From Cylindrotheca closterium (lineage: Eukaryota > Bacillariophyta > Bacillariophyceae > Bacillariales > Bacillariaceae), in the NCBI GenBank assembly GCA_933822405.4, contig CAKOGP040001191.1, positions 1 to 19,641 of the forward strand: a stretch of DNA of 19,641 bases, in the 5' to 3' direction. Position numbers and translations under genes: made by a program. Numbering within the stretch: position 1 is the stretch's first letter; each line of letters begins with the position of its first letter. The notes below the pieces were generated by a model. It did no database searches and had not been told where the DNA came from. It was given only the letters and a program-made list of their open reading frames with translations. Of the stretch, positions 17,400-19,641 are shown piece by piece.

Positions 17400-18667
17400 C
17401 TACTCAGATATCTCAATCCTTGATTCAAAAAGTGAACATTTCTGGCGGTGTCTTGTGCAGTTGAAAGATTGTATTTACAACTACAACAAAGATGATTGGG
17501 CAGCACTTGTTGGGGCCGTGACCAATGGTTTGCTTGGAGAAAAGTTGTCAGTGGACGAGCTCACCGACATGCGCTTTTCCAAGGTCTTCAAACAACGTTA
17601 TGACAAGTGGTTAAGAAAGGAGTTCCATTTGGCAGAAAATATCATTGAAAATTTAAATGACTGGCTGAAAGCATGGATAGATGTCAGTGACGATAGCGAT
17701 CGAAAGGTCTTCACATACAAGACAGAGGACACAACAAGAGAACAGTTTTCAAAGGTTCCATATGGATCATGAAGGTGCAGCCATATACCGTGGAGTGAAA
17801 TCAAGTGCCAAGCATGGGCTGACCGAATGGAGAAGCTCAAGAGCTGAGTCAAGCTTGGAGAAGTTTCATGAACTATTGGCCCATTTTGCAAATATTGGTT
17901 GCAAATCGGAGTTTGCGAATGCTCTCATTGCCCGAGGTACGGCTGAGCACAACGTCGGTGCGAGGTGGAGATATGACTGCATGGTGCAACGCCAACAAGG
18001 TTCTAGATTACCGCATCCAGAATACGTGGACCGAACGCCCATTTTCATGGACCATTCCCTACTAGACCATTTGAACCAACAATCTACATCGCTTGGTTTT
18101 GGTGCCTTGTTCAAAGAGTGTCGAGTTCCAGAGGTTGGAAACGAGAAGGAAGTTTTCTTTTCCGATTACTGCACCGACCAAATGGAAAGAAACAAACAAG
18201 AGGGAACTGTTGCTTCAACTAAGGTTTGTCTTTGCGACGACTGCAAGGACAAGTACGAATCGCCTCAAACAACAAGTGTCGCCAGGAGGAGGAGTGGTAT
18301 TGCCAGAGCGGTCGATCGATCAGCTGCAGCAGCACAGCCTTTATCTCAGCAGCATATGCAGCAAAAAGCAGCAGATCACAGCACACTGTTGCAATGGCTT
18401 CCAAACAATCCAAATTTCAATCCTGTGCATGCTTCAACGACCAGTGGTTTTTTGACTCCGAATCAAGCCTTTTTCACGAATCAATCCGCACCACATAGCC
18501 GGACTGTTTGCAAGTCCAGATGCTTTCCGAATTACCCTTTCAATTGCACAAGATTTGCAGGATACCTTGAGCGGTCCAAGTCCGGTTCAGTGGTCGGGAG
18601 ACCACCTCTCGATCTATGGTGCCCAAAGGTGCAGGGTTACTACCGGTACAAGTATGGGGAGAATTAA
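17400..18667 (+). pseudogene. Transposase-derived-like protein, frameshifted
   Basis: One open frame covers about 17400-17772 (contains EHFWRCLVQLKDCIYNYNKD, then DWAALVGAVTNGLLG and RFSKVFKQRYDKWLRKEFH). It stops at 17772. The protein continues in the next frame from about 17755 (HMDHEGAAIYRGVKSS) to the TAA at 18665-18667. Key features are AESSLEKFHELLAHFANIG followed by ALIARGTAEHNVGARWRYD, a CLCDDC cysteine pair, a Gln/Ala-rich linker and a conserved-looking end (GRPPLDLWCPK, YYRYKYGEN). The 'R-x-x-S-x-x-E-x-F-H...RGT-x-x-x-N' arrangement resembles the C-terminal part of transposase-like proteins repeated in algal genomes. I recognise the pattern but cannot name the family. No catalytic DDE residues can be pointed to with confidence, and the N-terminal part upstream of 17400 is degraded or missing. 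No introns explain the frame change at ~17755. Confidence 0.55.
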
Positions 18668-19225
18668 AATGCTAGATGCAGTACCAAAATGATTGATTTG
18701 TTATAGTAGTAGCACTGTAGTATTTGCTTCATCCGCGCTTCCCCTGTGTTCAATTATTGTACCATGGATTGAGAACGATTCTATGTTGGAGGAGTGATGT
18801 CATACCGGTACAACAATTAGTTTTTCGGAGGACTTGAGACAAGTTTAAAAAGTGTATAGCTTGCAAGATTTCTGATTGGCTGAATTACTTCACACATTCA
18901 ATCCAGTCAACCGCGGTTCGTTCCATGTAGTCAAAATTATATTGAACTGGAAGTTCAAGAACAACAGATGATTGGTCAACCAAGCTATGTTGCGAGTCTT
19001 GCAGAATGTCTTTTGCGTATATAAAAAGACATGTCTTATCAACAGAACCCCCGTGTCAACCCCCTGCTAAATTTGTAATTTCTCTATGTTTTCTTGATCG
19101 CCCCTCTAATAAGCATCCATTCGTTTTCTACAGTCACGCAGGATTGAATATGATATGAGAACAGGAGGTGGAAAACGGAATCTCCCCTCTTTTTTTTTTC
19201 CCTCTCCTTTTTCCTGTAGCGGATC

Positions 19226-19276
19226 GGCAATCCGCGCCTAAATGTAAGCGCGGATTGCCAATCCGCGCTTAAATGT
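19226..19276. repeat. GC-rich inverted and direct repeat
   Basis: GGCAATCCGCGC (19226-19237) pairs perfectly with GCGCGGATTGCC (19248-19259) across a 10-nt loop. The second arm also pairs with the next unit: GCGCGGATTG, one C, CAATCCGCGC (19248-19268), a 21-bp perfect palindrome around its central base. CAATCCGCGC(C/T)TAAATGT is repeated directly at 19228 and 19259. Two alternative hairpins can therefore form. Confidence 0.9.
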
Positions 19277-19428
19277 TTGTATGTTAGCGGGTAAACTGAT
19301 CATTGCGGGTGGCACAATCATTGAATCTACTACGACCCGTTTGAATTGTAAGAAGCTGCGCCAGCTCGGAGAGGAATGGGCCCTGCACGCGCGTTTCCAC
19401 GTTTTGGCGAGAGAGCCTGCCTCCCAAA

Positions 19429-19512
19429 AATCAGAACCTTGACAGCACAAATCAGAACCTTGACAACACAAATCAGAACCTTGACAGCACAAATCAGAAC
19501 CTTGACAGCACA
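19429..19512. repeat. Four 21-bp tandem repeats
   Basis: AATCAGAACCTTGACAGCAC + A repeats at 19429, 19450, 19471 and 19492. Only the second unit differs (GACAACACA). Because 21 is divisible by three, both minus-strand frames across it stay open and give spurious seven-residue repeats. Confidence 0.95.
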
Positions 19513-19641
19513 GAGCATGAGGCAGGTATGATAAATATGTGCGGATTTTTTTTGTGAGCGACAGTACAGATTCTACGCACGTCTACACAACCAAGGTGTC
19601 GCTTACAAATCTCACTTTCCGGATCAAAAATATATTTGAAA

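Larger units (their letters stand above)
18668..19641. other. Intergenic end of window with repeats
   Basis: No supported gene is present. It contains a TATA-like TATATAAAAAG at 19018-19028 overlapping a 12-bp palindrome AAGACATGTCTT (19026-19037). A pyrimidine tract follows (~19182-19215), then a GC-rich palindrome (19226-19276) and a 21-bp tandem array (19429-19512). A gene could begin beyond the right edge. Confidence 0.5.

Noticed and set aside
19238..19518. Two minus-strand frames with seven-residue Cys-containing repeats
   Set aside because: They exist only because a 21-bp repeat cannot introduce stops once open. There is no other coding signal.
1..19641. tRNA, rRNA or other standard RNA genes
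   Set aside because: No T-loop box with a matching acceptor stem, and no rRNA-like conserved stretch, was seen on either strand by eye.
1..19641. LTR retrotransposon or integrated virus
   Set aside because: No long terminal repeats, reverse transcriptase, integrase or capsid motifs were recognisable. The only mobile-element-like signals are the frameshifted gene at 17400-18667 and the small inverted-repeat element at 6814-6908.

Overview
The window looks like nuclear DNA of a photosynthetic stramenopile, most probably a pennate diatom. Three things point there. A minus-strand remnant carries the helix-3 motif of fucoxanthin-chlorophyll light-harvesting proteins (EINNGRLTMLG). There are BspA-like leucine-rich-repeat (LRR_5) genes with an ankyrin-like tail and a DUF6824-type domain, both families strongly expanded in diatoms. 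Gene density is low, with one clear 87-bp GT-AG intron. No database search was possible, so the organism and all family names rest on motif recognition.

Layout. 1-1420 holds no convincing gene. 1572-2430 is a decayed plus-strand coding remnant of unknown family. 2526-3027 is the 3' end of a minus-strand Thr/Pro-rich gene. It is joined at 3028 to a 777-bp LRR fragment (3028-3804, minus, 'copy A'). 4251-5561 is a two-exon plus-strand coiled-coil protein gene ('E1'). Its last codons run into a broken minus-strand glycosyltransferase copy ('C', 5530-6206). 6207-8740 is mostly non-coding and contains a 95-bp inverted-repeat element, a hairpin, a polypyrimidine tract and six 20-bp tandem repeats. 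8741-9196 is a second, partial copy of E1 ('E2'). 9457-10952 is the longer glycosyltransferase copy ('D', minus, HIRRGD motif, several frame breaks). 11072-11547 is a broken DUF6824-like gene (minus). 11722-13690 is the long LRR/ankyrin-like gene ('copy B', minus, one frameshift). 14288-16300 is an intact plus-strand gene for a 670-residue protein built from two kinds of internal repeat. 16355-16485 is a 71-bp tandem duplication behind it. 16925-17067 is a light-harvesting-protein remnant (minus). 17400-18667 is a frameshifted plus-strand gene that resembles a transposase-derived family. The last kilobase holds a GC-rich palindrome and four 21-bp tandem repeats.

How it fits together. This is not an operon or a pathway cluster. 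It is a patchwork made by local segmental duplication followed by decay. A and B are copies of one LRR gene (9 substitutions, all outside two indels). E1+C and E2+D are two copies of the same convergent pair (coiled-coil gene facing a glycosyltransferase), and an internal deletion in copy 1 fused E1's end to the glycosyltransferase's tail. Only E1 and the 14288-16300 repeat protein look like intact genes. The LRR gene B is nearly intact but needs a frame change. The most unusual object is the 14288-16300 repeat protein, which I cannot place in any known family.
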